Notes: generated by a model not told the origin, from the sequence alone. A stretch of DNA of 64,000 bases from Pseudomonas sp. GV071 (GCF_003050835.1 NZ_QAOJ01000001.1:124001-188000), one strand, 5' to 3'; positions 18,987 to 28,090 are shown, numbered from the stretch's first letter. Made by a program: numbers and translations.

Positions 18987-20023
18987 TGTCGGCTATTTGT
19001 ATTGTCGGCAGCGGCATGGTCAGCGCCGTCGGGCTGGATGCACCGTCCAGCTGTGCGGCGATTCGCTGCGCCATCGATAACTTCCAGGAAACCCGCTTTA
19101 TGGACCAGGGCGGTGAGTGGCAACTGGCAGCCACGGTGCCGTTGGAACTGGCCTGCCGGGGCCGCGAGAAACTGGTGAAGATGGCCGCTCGGGCCATTGG
19201 CGAAGCCCTGCAGCAAGTGCCCGGTATCAAGGTGCAAGACACACCGCTGCTGCTGGGGGTGTCCGAACTGGAGCGCCCCGGTCGTTTGGCCGATCTGGAT
19301 ATGAGCCTGCTGCAGGATGTGGAGCAGGAACTGGGCGTGCGATTTCACCCCGCTTCCAGCGTGATCGCCCGGGGGCGGGTCAGTGGCGCGGTGGCGCTGC
19401 TGAACGCACGCAAGCTGATCCATGGTGGCGGTCATCGGCATGTGCTGATCGCCGGAGTCGATACCTTTCTCAACGCCAACACCCTGAGCGCCTATGAACG
19501 GCGCGAGCGCTTGCTGACCAGCGAGAACTCCAACGGTTTTATTCCGGGCGAGGGCGCCGCTGCCGTGGTGATCGCCGCGCCGGTGCATGACTCGCAGCCG
19601 CAGCTGCTGTGTGTCGGCCTGGGCTTCGGCATGGAAAAAGCCACGGTGGAAGCCGAGGACATGCCGCTGCGCGCCGACGGCCTGGCACAGGCCATTCGCG
19701 GAGCCCTGGCCGAGGCGGGCTGCGGCCTGGAAGCCATGGATTACCGGCTTACCGATATTTCCGGCGAACAGTATTACTTCAAGGAAGCTGCCTTGGCGTT
19801 GAGCCGCACCTTGCGGGTGCGCAAAGCGGACTTCCACCTCTGGCACCCGGCCGATTGCATCGGCGAGTGCGGCGCCGCCATTGGCCCGGCCATGCTTGCC
19901 GTGGCGTTGGCTGCCAGTCGCAAGGGCTATGGCGATGGGCCTAATGTGTTTTGCCACTTGGGTAACGACGCCGGTGAGCGCGCCGCCGTGCTGCTCAGCT
20001 ACCAGACAGTGAGGGCTGCCTGA
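18986..20023 (+). CDS. Ketoacyl-synthase-like protein lacking catalytic residues (PA0098-like)
   Basis: A 345-residue thiolase-fold protein. Fold signatures are AICIVGSGMVSAVG at the N-terminus, HVLIAGVDTFLNANTL and NGFIPGEGAAAVVI in the middle, and IGECGAAIGPAMLAVALAAS near residue 290. The nucleophile region reads PASSVIARGRVSGAVALL, with no cysteine where ketoacyl synthases have ACxT/ACSS, and the GHxxGA histidine position reads G-E-C-G-A. The seven or so cysteines elsewhere do not fit the active site. It is therefore probably non-catalytic and may act as a structural or chaperone component for the effector. It sits between the DUF2169 adaptor and the effector and overlaps both neighbours by one base. 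Confidence 0.8.
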   Translation: MSAICIVGSGMVSAVGLDAPSSCAAIRCAIDNFQETRFMDQGGEWQLAATVPLELACRGREKLVKMAARAIGEALQQVPGIKVQDTPLLLGVSELERPGRLADLDMSLLQDVEQELGVRFHPASSVIARGRVSGAVALLNARKLIHGGGHRHVLIAGVDTFLNANTLSAYERRERLLTSENSNGFIPGEGAAAVVIAAPVHDSQPQLLCVGLGFGMEKATVEAEDMPLRADGLAQAIRGALAEAGCGLEAMDYRLTDISGEQYYFKEAALALSRTLRVRKADFHLWHPADCIGECGAAIGPAMLAVALAASRKGYGDGPNVFCHLGNDAGERAAVLLSYQTVRAA

Positions 20024-21189
20024 TGGCCAACGAAGTCTATGCCAACAGCATGGAGATCTCCTGCAAGTCGGCCAATGGCAAGTCGGTGGCGAGCTTTCCG
20101 GACGTGTGTTTCACCCCGCCGCAAGCACCGCCAACGCCCATGGGCGTGCCGATTCCGTATCCCAACACCGGCATGGCCAGCGACACCACCAGCGGCACTC
20201 GCACGGTAAAAATCACCGGCAAGGAAGTGATGCTCAAGGACAAGAGCTACTTCAAGACCAGCTATGGCGACGAGGCTGGCTGCGCGCCGAAAAAAGGCAT
20301 CATCACCAGCAAGATCAAGGGCAAGGTGTACTTCACCGCGTGGTCGATGAACGTCAAGTTCGAAGGCGAAAACGTGGTGCGCAACTTCGACCTCACCACC
20401 CACAACCATGCCTCGCAAGGGCCCAATACACCGCCCTGGCCGTACCTCGATAAAGCGGCCGTGGACGCGGGCACCTCGGCCTGTTCGAAAGAAATCAAAA
20501 AAGAGCAAAACGCCTGCAAAGAGTTCAAGCCGGCAGGCACTAAAGACGCCTGCTCGGCGCTCGGCCCGAAAGTGAAACCGTCTGGCAAAAAGAGCAGCCC
20601 GGAAGCTGATCGGGTGGCAGACAAATCGGCGGCAAGTAGCTGTCTGTCGGCCCGCCGCTGTGCCCTGCAACCCTACAAGCCCAGCGGCTGCTGCCCGCAG
20701 CAAACCGCGCACCACCTGGTGGAGGCCAGCGCCTTGCACGACGTCGGCCGCGGCGGCAAGGGCTCGACCCCGCTCAAAGGCATTTCCAACTACAACGAGA
20801 ACAAAGCGCCGTGCGTGTGCGCCGAAGGGGTCAACCAGAACGTTGGCACCCACGGCTTGATGCACACCTTCCAGAGCGCCTCCTCGTCGCGGGCGCGAAA
20901 AGGCGAGCTGACCACCAGCAAGGGCGCCAAATTCACCGCGAAAAAAACCACCTACAAGACCGCCAAAACCCAGGCCATGACCGCGATGGCCAAGGTGTTT
21001 CCGCAGTCCAAATGCTCCAAAGCCTGCACCGAAGCGCAGCTGGACCATTACCACAAGCAATGCGGCATCAATGACCGCACCCCGATCAAGGCCGTGGAGA
21101 CCGGGCAGACCGACGTCACCGCCGCCAACCGTTCCATCGCTGCCCGCAATGCGCGGCTGGCTGCTGCCCGCGGTCGAGGCGGGCGTTAA
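20023..21189 (+). CDS. T6SS effector: DUF4150 (PAAR-like) plus Tox-GHH2 nuclease, Tse7-like
   Basis: A 388-residue protein. Residues about 1-140 form a DUF4150 PAAR-like spike tip (CFTPPQAPPTPMGVPIPYPNT; HNHASQGPNTPPWPYLD). A Lys/Ser-rich Cys-containing linker follows (about 150-205). The C-terminal half (about 215-388) carries TAHHLVEASAL, the GHH/HNH-endonuclease VII signature, with further Cys/His (CPQQTAHH, CSKACTEAQLDHYHKQCG). This architecture matches P. aeruginosa Tse7 (PA0099), a DNase delivered with VgrG1b. The start overlaps the previous stop. The predicted action is DNA degradation in the recipient cell; the immunity gene follows 21 bp downstream. Confidence 0.88.
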   Translation: MANEVYANSMEISCKSANGKSVASFPDVCFTPPQAPPTPMGVPIPYPNTGMASDTTSGTRTVKITGKEVMLKDKSYFKTSYGDEAGCAPKKGIITSKIKGKVYFTAWSMNVKFEGENVVRNFDLTTHNHASQGPNTPPWPYLDKAAVDAGTSACSKEIKKEQNACKEFKPAGTKDACSALGPKVKPSGKKSSPEADRVADKSAASSCLSARRCALQPYKPSGCCPQQTAHHLVEASALHDVGRGGKGSTPLKGISNYNENKAPCVCAEGVNQNVGTHGLMHTFQSASSSRARKGELTTSKGAKFTAKKTTYKTAKTQAMTAMAKVFPQSKCSKACTEAQLDHYHKQCGINDRTPIKAVETGQTDVTAANRSIAARNARLAAARGRGGR

Positions 21190-21210
21190 TTCAGTTTGAG
21201 GAAGCCTGTT

Positions 21211-22137
21211 ATGACTAGCCAATGGACCGACCTGTTTTCTTACGTCACTGGCGTGGTGCGCTACAACGACCTGGCCTACGTGGCCTCGGTGTCCGATGAA
21301 ATGCGCGACAACCGCGTGACCCATTCCTATGTCACCGAATGGGATGCCGGCACCTGGCGGGTCGGCGATGATGACGATGATTTGCTGCCCTGGGATGTGG
21401 TCGCCGCCACCCTGGTGCACACGCCACTCGAGCAGGCGTTGTTTCTCGGCGCGCGCGGCAATGTGCTGGTGCTGGGCTCGGGCGATACCCATGAAGAACA
21501 GATTCCTGACGACGAAGAAACCGGCATTTCCGGGCGGGGCAACCTGCGCGGCGTTTGCGCCGTCGAAGGCGTCGCCTATGCCTGTGGCATGGACCGCCAG
21601 GTGTACCGTCGTCACGATGAAAACGACTGGCGCGCCCTGGATACCGGTGCTCGCCCGCCCGCCGAGGACGAAGAAATCGTCGGCTTCGAAACCATCGGCG
21701 GTTTTACCAGCAAAGAAATCTACGCCGCTGGCTGGAATGGCGAAATCTGGGAGTTCGGCGGTAAGCGCTGGGTGCAGCGCGACAGCCCCACCAATCTGAT
21801 TCTCACCGCCCTGTGCTGCGCCGAAGACGGCTTCGTGTACATCGCCGGCCAAGGCGGCACCCTGCTGCGCGGGCGCAACGCCACCTGGGAAGTGCTGGAA
21901 CAAGAAGGCGTGGACGAAGACCTGTGGAGCCTGGCCTGGTTCGACGGCGCCCTGTATGCCTCAAGCATGCTGGCGGTGTATCGCTTGGTGAACGACCAGC
22001 TGGAGCTGGTCGACTTTGGCGATGCCCAACCGTCATCGTGCTTCCACCTGAGTGCGGCCGATGGCGCCTTGTGGAGCATTGCCAGCAAAGCCATCGTCGC
22101 CTTCGACGGCAGCACCTGGACGCGGATCGACGGATGA
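21211..22137 (+). CDS. Putative immunity protein for the GHH2 effector (Tsi7-like)
   Basis: A 308-residue acidic, soluble protein without signal peptide, fitting cytoplasmic protection against a DNA-degrading toxin. The sequence has repeating beta-propeller-like blades (for example GVAYACGMDRQVYRRHD, KEIYAAGWNGEIWEFGGKRW, FVYIAGQGGTLLRGRNATWE). The ATG at 21211 with a GAGGAAG Shine-Dalgarno is preferred over an in-frame TTG at 21196. Position immediately after the Tse7-like effector equals that of P. aeruginosa PA0100 (tsi7). The specificity for this effector is inferred from position. Confidence 0.8.
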   Translation: MTSQWTDLFSYVTGVVRYNDLAYVASVSDEMRDNRVTHSYVTEWDAGTWRVGDDDDDLLPWDVVAATLVHTPLEQALFLGARGNVLVLGSGDTHEEQIPDDEETGISGRGNLRGVCAVEGVAYACGMDRQVYRRHDENDWRALDTGARPPAEDEEIVGFETIGGFTSKEIYAAGWNGEIWEFGGKRWVQRDSPTNLILTALCCAEDGFVYIAGQGGTLLRGRNATWEVLEQEGVDEDLWSLAWFDGALYASSMLAVYRLVNDQLELVDFGDAQPSSCFHLSAADGALWSIASKAIVAFDGSTWTRIDG

Positions 22138-23378
22138 TCGCACTGGTTCTCGAGCAACACGCCGAAGAAGCCAGCTTCCTCGCGATTCTGCGCGACTACG
22201 CCGTGGGCGCGCCGAACTACGACCTCTCTCACCTGGCCACCCTCGACAACCGCATCGACGCGCACCTCGACGGCCTGCAGGTCGCTGGCCTCAAGGGCCT
22301 CAATCTACTGCTCGAACAGCTGCGCCCGGCGGCCAGTGGCGAAGTATTCGCCGCCACCGTGCTGGCCTTTCGCATGGGCAATAGCCCGGCGCTGTCGAGC
22401 CTCGGCGAACACCTGCGCACCAGTGAGGAGGGCGAGCGGTATTTTGCCGCCGCCCTCGGTTGGCTCGACTGGGCCGTGGTACAGCCGTGGGTAGAGCGCT
22501 TGCTGGCATCGCCCGAACCGCTGTTTCGCCGTCTGGGCCTGGCTGCCTGCGGGATGCACCGCCACGACCCGGGCCCGGCCTTGCTCTCGGCACTGGGCAA
22601 CAGCGACCCCAGCGTGCTCGCCCGTGCCGCCAGAACGGCGGGCGAACTGCGCCGTCGCGACCTGATGCAGCCGATTCGTTTGCACCGTCTGCACAGCGAT
22701 GACGCGCTGCGTTTCTGGAGCAACTGGGCCACCGCGCAGATGGGCGATGAACAAGCGTTGCCGGTGCTGCAACAGTTTGCCGAACAGCCTGGCCGCTATC
22801 AGGAGCGCGCGCTGCACGTGGCGCTCGCCTGGCTGCCACGGGAGACCAGCATGGCCTGGATCCGCCGCATGACCCAAGTGCCGCAACAGCGTCGTATCGC
22901 CATCAAGGCCACCGGCCTGTTCGGTGACCCGGTGGCCTTGCCCTGGCTGCTGCAGCAAATGCACGACCTGCCGATGGCGCGGGCGGCGGGGGAGGCGTTC
23001 AGCCTGATCACTGGCGTCGATCTGGCCTTGCATGACCTGGAACGGCGCGACAGCCCGGACTTCGACGCCGGGCCCAGCGATGACCCGCAGGACGGCAATG
23101 TGGCCATGGATCCGGACGAAAGCCTGCCCTGGCCAGAGCCGACCCTGGTGCAAGGGTGGCTGAACAAGCACAGCGCCAGCCTGCAAACCGGCAGCGCGTA
23201 CCTGCTCGGCGAGCCCTTCAGCGAAGGCGCCTGTGTGCGGGCCTTGAGCAGCGCCAATCAACGTCAGCGTCAGGTGGCGGCCGGGCTGCTGGCCCGTTAT
23301 ATCCCCACCGAGGCAGTGTTTCCGGTGAGTGCCCCGGCCCAGCGCCAGAAGGGCTTGTTGCGCGGGCGCAGCGTCTAG
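22134..23378 (+). CDS. TIGR02270-family HEAT-like protein of the vgrG module (PA0101-like)
   Basis: A 414-residue soluble alpha-helical protein starting at the ATG at 22134, which overlaps the putative immunity gene stop (ATGA). Alpha-helical repeats resembling HEAT units are visible (LASPEPLFRRLGLAACGMHR, ALGNSDPSVLARAARTAGEL, ATGLFGDPVALPWLLQQM). It matches the TIGR02270 family that closes the vgrG1b module in P. aeruginosa. Its function is unknown; co-translation with the immunity gene points to a role in immunity or effector handling. It is the last gene of the T6SS block; dnaQ starts 86 bp later. Confidence 0.75.
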   Translation: MIALVLEQHAEEASFLAILRDYAVGAPNYDLSHLATLDNRIDAHLDGLQVAGLKGLNLLLEQLRPAASGEVFAATVLAFRMGNSPALSSLGEHLRTSEEGERYFAAALGWLDWAVVQPWVERLLASPEPLFRRLGLAACGMHRHDPGPALLSALGNSDPSVLARAARTAGELRRRDLMQPIRLHRLHSDDALRFWSNWATAQMGDEQALPVLQQFAEQPGRYQERALHVALAWLPRETSMAWIRRMTQVPQQRRIAIKATGLFGDPVALPWLLQQMHDLPMARAAGEAFSLITGVDLALHDLERRDSPDFDAGPSDDPQDGNVAMDPDESLPWPEPTLVQGWLNKHSASLQTGSAYLLGEPFSEGACVRALSSANQRQRQVAAGLLARYIPTEAVFPVSAPAQRQKGLLRGRSV

Positions 23379-23464
23379 GCGCAGGCGACAGCTGATCGCC
23401 GGCCGCTACGACGGTCGGGGTGAGGCATGGTACGATTCGGCGCGTTTTTCACGGCGGATGTGCG

Positions 23465-24256
23465 ATGACAACTTTCAAAAACAATGCTGAACGGTCGGTA
23501 GTACTCGATACCGAAACCACCGGTATGCCGGTCACCGATGGCCACCGGGTGATCGAGATCGGTTGCGTTGAACTGATCGGCCGCCGCCTCACTGGCCGGC
23601 ATTTCCACGTGTACCTGCAGCCGGATCGCCAGAGCGACGAAGGCGCCATCGCCGTTCACGGCATTACCGATGAGTTCCTCGCCGACAAACCGCGCTTCAA
23701 GGAAGTGGCCGACGAGTTCTTCGAGTTCATCAAAGACGCGCAGCTGATCATCCATAACGCCGCGTTCGACATCGGCTTTATCAACAACGAATTTGCCCTG
23801 CTGGGCCAGGACGACCGCGCCGACATCACCGAGCACTGCAGCGTGCTCGACACCCTGATGATGGCCCGCGAACGCCACCCGGGGCAGCGCAACAACCTCG
23901 ACGCCCTGTGCAAACGGTATGGCGTCGACAACTCCGGCCGTGAACTGCACGGCGCCTTGCTCGACGCCGAGATTCTCGCCGACGTCTACCTGAGCATGAC
24001 CGGCGGCCAGACCAGCCTGTCCCTGGCCGGCAACGCCTCCGATGGCAACGGCGGCAACGGCGGCGCCAACCAGGCCAGCGAAATCCGCCGCCTGCCGGCC
24101 GACCGCCCACGTACCCGCGTGGTCCGCGCCAGCGAAGAAGACCTGGCTGCCCACGCCGTGCGCATGGGCCTGCTGGAAAAAGCCTCCGGTGCGTTGCCAT
24201 TGTGGGTGCAAATGGATGCGCCGGCTGCAGCAACGGAACCCGCCGAAACGGCTTGA
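23465..24256 (+). CDS. dnaQ: DNA polymerase III epsilon subunit (3'-5' proofreading exonuclease)
   Basis: A 263-residue DEDDh exonuclease. The ATG at 23465 puts the Exo I motif DTETTG at residues 15-20; Exo II is HNAAFDIGFIN and Exo III H-G-A-L-L-D-A-E-I-L-A. The C-terminal segment after a Gly/Asn linker (about 190-260) would bind the polymerase alpha subunit. An upstream in-frame start at 23420 would add 15 residues with no motif. In P. aeruginosa the neighbours are rnhA and PA1817-ldcA; here the T6SS block ends 86 bp upstream and a type I secretion locus follows. Confidence 0.96.
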   Translation: MTTFKNNAERSVVLDTETTGMPVTDGHRVIEIGCVELIGRRLTGRHFHVYLQPDRQSDEGAIAVHGITDEFLADKPRFKEVADEFFEFIKDAQLIIHNAAFDIGFINNEFALLGQDDRADITEHCSVLDTLMMARERHPGQRNNLDALCKRYGVDNSGRELHGALLDAEILADVYLSMTGGQTSLSLAGNASDGNGGNGGANQASEIRRLPADRPRTRVVRASEEDLAAHAVRMGLLEKASGALPLWVQMDAPAAATEPAETA

Positions 24257-24280
24257 TTCTGTTGTTTGCAGGCCCGGCCA

Positions 24281-24344
24281 ATCGCGGCTGAAGCCGCTCC
24301 TACGGGAATACTCGATCTCTTGTAGGAGCGGCTTCAGCCGCGAT
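24281..24344. repeat. REPIN (paired REP) downstream of dnaQ
   Basis: Two inverted copies of the common Pseudomonas REP unit: the inverse copy at 24281-24303 and GTAGGAGCGGCTTCAGCCGC at 24322-24344, with an 18-bp spacer. Each unit is a GTAG head followed by its own small hairpin, and together they fold into a long stem. It separates dnaQ from the type I secretion operon. Confidence 0.92.
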
Positions 24345-24518
24345 GCTTTTAGGGCCTCCCGATTGCCCATCTGGCAGCTTATCGATCTGCTTTTGTGACG
24401 CTGTTATCACTCTTCCAGCCTGGCCAATATGGCCTATTGCCAATACCCGGCCGCCCGGATATCAAGCTTCACTCAATACCCGTAGCACCATCGGGCGTAG
24501 TTCTGCCAAGGAAAGCAG

Positions 24519-26669
24519 ATGTCAGAAGAACACCAGGGAGCGGCTGTTCAAGCTGAGCCAGATACCGGCCTTGCCTGCTTAGTCATGCTGGCCCGCTTCC
24601 ACAATGTGGCGGCATCCCCCGAACAACTCACCCATGAATACCTCGACAGCGGCGGCCAGTTCGGCCGGGCCGAGTTGTTGCTGGCGGCCAAGCAGTTGGG
24701 CCTTAAAGCCAACGCGGTGCGCAGCAACCCCGAGCGCTTGGCGCACGTGCCGTTGCCGGCGATTGCGGTGGCCAACGACGGGCGCTTTTTTATCATTGCC
24801 CGGGTCGACGGCGATAAGGTGCTGATTCACGACCCGCGTTCCGCGCGCCCGGAAGTCATCAGCGTTACCGACCTCAACGCGCGCTGGGGCGGCGACCTGC
24901 TGTTGTTCCGCTCCCAGGCCTCGCTGGCTACCGAGCTGAGCAAGTTCGACTTCACCTGGTTCATTCCCGCCGTGGTCAAGTACCGCAAGCTGCTCGGCGA
25001 AGTACTACTGGTGTCGTTTGTGCTGCAGATTTTTGCCCTGCTGACGCCGCTGTTTTTCCAGGTGGTGATGGACAAGGTACTGGTGCACCGCGGCCTATCG
25101 ACCCTCGACGTGATCGCCATCGGCCTGCTCGGCATCATGCTGTTCGAAACCGCCCTCAGCGGCCTGCGCACTTATGTATTCGCCCACACCGCCAGCCGCA
25201 TCGACGTCGAGCTCGGCTCACGGCTGTTCCGCCACCTGGTGACCTTGCCGCTGGCCTACTTCCAGGCAAGGCGGGTGGGCGACTCGGTGGCCCGGGTGCG
25301 CGAGCTGGAAAACATCCGCAGCTTCCTCACCGGCAACGCCATCACCGTGGTGCTCGACGTGCTGTTCTCTGTGGTGTTTATCGCGGTGATGTTTGTCTAC
25401 AGCGGCTGGCTGACGCTGATCGTGCTGCTGTCCTTGCCGCTGTATTTCCTGGTCTCGTTCCTGATCACGCCGGTATTGCGTGCGCGTTTGAACGAAAGCT
25501 TCGCCCGTGGTGCCGAGAACCAGGCGTTTCTGGTGGAGACCGTCAACGGCATCGACACCCTGAAATCGATGGCAGTCGAGCCGCAGATTACCCGCAAGTG
25601 GGACAACCAACTGGCCGGCTACGTCGCCGCCGGTTTCAAAACCCAGACCCTCTCGGCCATCGCCAACGAAAGCGTCGGCCTGATCGGCAAACTGGTCACC
25701 GTCGCCACCCTGTGGATGGGCGCGCGCCTGGTGATCGAGGGCGACCTGTCGATGGGCCAGCTGATCGCCTTCAACATGCTCGCCGGCCGCGTCTCGCAGC
25801 CGATCATGCGCTTGGCCCAGCTGTGGACCAACTTCCAGCAAACCGGCGTGTCGGTGCAGCGCCTCGGCGACATCCTCAACAGCCGCACCGAGCTGTCCCA
25901 AGCCACCCGCAGCGCGCTGCCGGCGCTGAAGGGCGCGATCGAGTTCGACCAGGTGCAATTTCGCTATCGCCCTGATGGCTCTGAAGTGCTGCGCAGCGTC
26001 AGCCTGGCGATTCAGCCGGGAGAAGTGATCGGCATCGTCGGCCGCTCCGGCTCCGGCAAAAGCACCCTCACACGGTTGCTGCAACGCCTGTATGTGCCTG
26101 AGCGCGGCCGCGTATTGGTAGACGGCATGGACCTGGCCCTGGCCGACGTCTCATCCCTGCGTCGGCAGATCGGCGTGGTGCTGCAAGACAACATGCTGTT
26201 CGCCCGCAGCATCCGCGAAAACATCGCCCTGACTGAGCCGGGTGCGCCGATTGAAGCGGTGATTCAGGCGGCGAAAATGGCCGGCGCCCACGAGTTCATC
26301 CTTGAGCTGCCAGAGGGCTACGACACCGTGGTCGGCGAACACGGCGCCTCGTTGTCCGGCGGCCAACGCCAGCGCGTGGCCATCGCCCGCGCCTTGATGG
26401 GTAACCCACGCATTTTGATTTTCGACGAAGCCACTAGTGCTCTGGACTACGAGTCCGAGCGAGTGATTCAGCAGAACATGCAGACCATCTGCAAAGGCCG
26501 CACGGTGATCATCATTGCCCACCGCCTGAGCGCTGTGCGCGACGCCAACCGCATTGTGGTGATGGACCGCGGCCAGATCGTCGAGCAGGGCACCCACGCC
26601 GAACTGCTGGCCCATCAGGCCGGGCACTATTCGCGCCTGCACCGTTTGCAGCAGGGGGACGCCGCATGA
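24519..26669 (+). CDS. Type I secretion ABC exporter (HlyB/CyaB-like)
   Basis: A 716-residue exporter ATPase with three parts. Residues 1 to about 140 are a C39-peptidase-like domain; the sequence around TGLACLVMLARFHN is closest to the non-proteolytic CLD of HlyB, which binds RTX substrates, although a cysteine is present in this segment. Residues about 155-440 are the transmembrane domain. Residues about 480-716 are the nucleotide-binding domain, with Walker A GRSGSGKST (about 507), signature LSGGQRQR (about 612), Walker B ILIFDEATSALD and the H-loop IIAHRLS. It overlaps the hlyD-like gene by 4 bp. The RTX protein at 32870 is the obvious substrate. No TolC-like gene is nearby, so the outer-membrane channel must come from elsewhere. 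Confidence 0.93.
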   Translation: MSEEHQGAAVQAEPDTGLACLVMLARFHNVAASPEQLTHEYLDSGGQFGRAELLLAAKQLGLKANAVRSNPERLAHVPLPAIAVANDGRFFIIARVDGDKVLIHDPRSARPEVISVTDLNARWGGDLLLFRSQASLATELSKFDFTWFIPAVVKYRKLLGEVLLVSFVLQIFALLTPLFFQVVMDKVLVHRGLSTLDVIAIGLLGIMLFETALSGLRTYVFAHTASRIDVELGSRLFRHLVTLPLAYFQARRVGDSVARVRELENIRSFLTGNAITVVLDVLFSVVFIAVMFVYSGWLTLIVLLSLPLYFLVSFLITPVLRARLNESFARGAENQAFLVETVNGIDTLKSMAVEPQITRKWDNQLAGYVAAGFKTQTLSAIANESVGLIGKLVTVATLWMGARLVIEGDLSMGQLIAFNMLAGRVSQPIMRLAQLWTNFQQTGVSVQRLGDILNSRTELSQATRSALPALKGAIEFDQVQFRYRPDGSEVLRSVSLAIQPGEVIGIVGRSGSGKSTLTRLLQRLYVPERGRVLVDGMDLALADVSSLRRQIGVVLQDNMLFARSIRENIALTEPGAPIEAVIQAAKMAGAHEFILELPEGYDTVVGEHGASLSGGQRQRVAIARALMGNPRILIFDEATSALDYESERVIQQNMQTICKGRTVIIIAHRLSAVRDANRIVVMDRGQIVEQGTHAELLAHQAGHYSRLHRLQQGDAA

Positions 26670-28090
26670 GCCAGCCTTCGGCCAAACGTGAGTTGCTCAA
26701 CCGCTACCGCAGCGCCTGGCGCCATTCCTGGGCGCAACGCAAAGCCATGGACCCACCCAAACGCCTGAGCCACGAAGTGCAGTTTCTGCCCGCCGCCCTG
26801 GCCCTGCAGGAACAGCCAGTACACCCGGCGCCGCGTTACGTGCTGTGGGCGATTCTGGCGTTTTCGGCGCTGGCATTGGTGTGGGCCTGCGTCGGCGAAA
26901 TCGACGTGGTCGCCACCGCCAGCGGCAAGATCGTGCCCAGCGGCAAAAGCAAAGTGATCCAGCCCAGCGAAGTGGCGGTGGTCAAAGCCATTCACGTCTA
27001 CGACGGGCAAACGGTGAAAACCGGCGACCTGCTGGTGGAGCTCGACGGGCAGATCACCGGCGCCGAAGTCGAGCGCCTGAACAGCGACCTGCTCGCCGCC
27101 CAGGTCGACAGCGCCCGTGCCAACGCCTTGCTCGATGCAATCCAGAACAAAGGCGAACCGGCCTCGCTGGCCAACCTGATCCCCACTGCCAGCCGCGAAC
27201 AACAGCAAGCGGCCCAGCGTTGGGTGCAAGGCCAATACCTGGAACTACGCAGCAGCCTCGACCAGGGCGACGCGGAAATCGAGCAGCAAGTGGCCGAGAT
27301 CCAGGCTGCCAAAGCCTCGGTGGCGTCCTTGAAAGAGAGCCTGCCGATCACCCAGCAACTGTCCGTCGACTACAAACGCCTGCTGGACAAAGCCATCATC
27401 GGCAAACACTCGTGGCTGGAAAAAGAGCAAGCGCGCATCAGCCAGGAACGCGAACTGGAAGTGCAGCAGGCGCGAGTGATCGAACTGCAAGCCGCGAAAA
27501 AAGCCGCCGAACAGCGGCAAAAAAGTGTGCTGGCACAAACCCGTCGCGCCATGCTCGACCTGCAGCACGAAGCCGACCAACGCAGCGCCGCCCTCGCACA
27601 GGAACTGAAAAAAGCCCAACAACGCAACCGCCTGACGCGCCTGACCGCACCGGTGGATGGCACCGTGCAGCAACTGGCGATTCACACCGACGGTGGCGTG
27701 GTTACCGAAGCACAACCCTTGATGGTGATCGTGCCCAGCGACCAGCCGCTGGAAGTGGAAGCCATGCTGGAAAACAAAGACATCGGCTTTGTCCGCCCCG
27801 GCCAGGAAGTGGAGATCAAGGTGGAGACCTTCACCTTCACCAAATACGGCGTGGTGCACGGCGTGGTGCAAAGCATCTCCAATGACGCCATCGACGACGA
27901 AAAACGCGGGCTGCTCTACAGCACCCGTATTCAGCTAAACACCAACACCATTGAAGTGGCCGGCAAACAGGTGGCCCTGTCGCCCGGCATGGCGGTGCGC
28001 GCCGAAGTGAAAACCGACAAACGCAAAGTCATCGACTACTTCCTGAGCCCCCTCAAGGAATACAGCAGCGAGAGCCTGCAAGAGCGATAA
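26666..28090 (+). CDS. Type I secretion membrane-fusion protein (HlyD family)
   Basis: A 474-residue HlyD-type periplasmic adaptor: a cytoplasmic N-terminus of about 58 residues, one transmembrane helix (about 59-77), a lipoyl/beta-barrel half-motif (IVPSGKSKVIQPSEVAVV), a long coiled coil (about 130-320, with Ala/Gln/Glu heptads), the second lipoyl half (LTAPVDGTVQQLAIHTDGGVV) and a C-terminal beta-barrel. It bridges the ABC exporter and a TolC-type channel. The ATG overlaps the exporter stop by 4 bp. Confidence 0.93.
   Translation: MSQPSAKRELLNRYRSAWRHSWAQRKAMDPPKRLSHEVQFLPAALALQEQPVHPAPRYVLWAILAFSALALVWACVGEIDVVATASGKIVPSGKSKVIQPSEVAVVKAIHVYDGQTVKTGDLLVELDGQITGAEVERLNSDLLAAQVDSARANALLDAIQNKGEPASLANLIPTASREQQQAAQRWVQGQYLELRSSLDQGDAEIEQQVAEIQAAKASVASLKESLPITQQLSVDYKRLLDKAIIGKHSWLEKEQARISQERELEVQQARVIELQAAKKAAEQRQKSVLAQTRRAMLDLQHEADQRSAALAQELKKAQQRNRLTRLTAPVDGTVQQLAIHTDGGVVTEAQPLMVIVPSDQPLEVEAMLENKDIGFVRPGQEVEIKVETFTFTKYGVVHGVVQSISNDAIDDEKRGLLYSTRIQLNTNTIEVAGKQVALSPGMAVRAEVKTDKRKVIDYFLSPLKEYSSESLQER

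Noticed and set aside
24281..24344. Rho-independent terminator after dnaQ
   Set aside because: The inverted repeat is a REP pair without a T-run; it may affect mRNA stability but is not a standard terminator.
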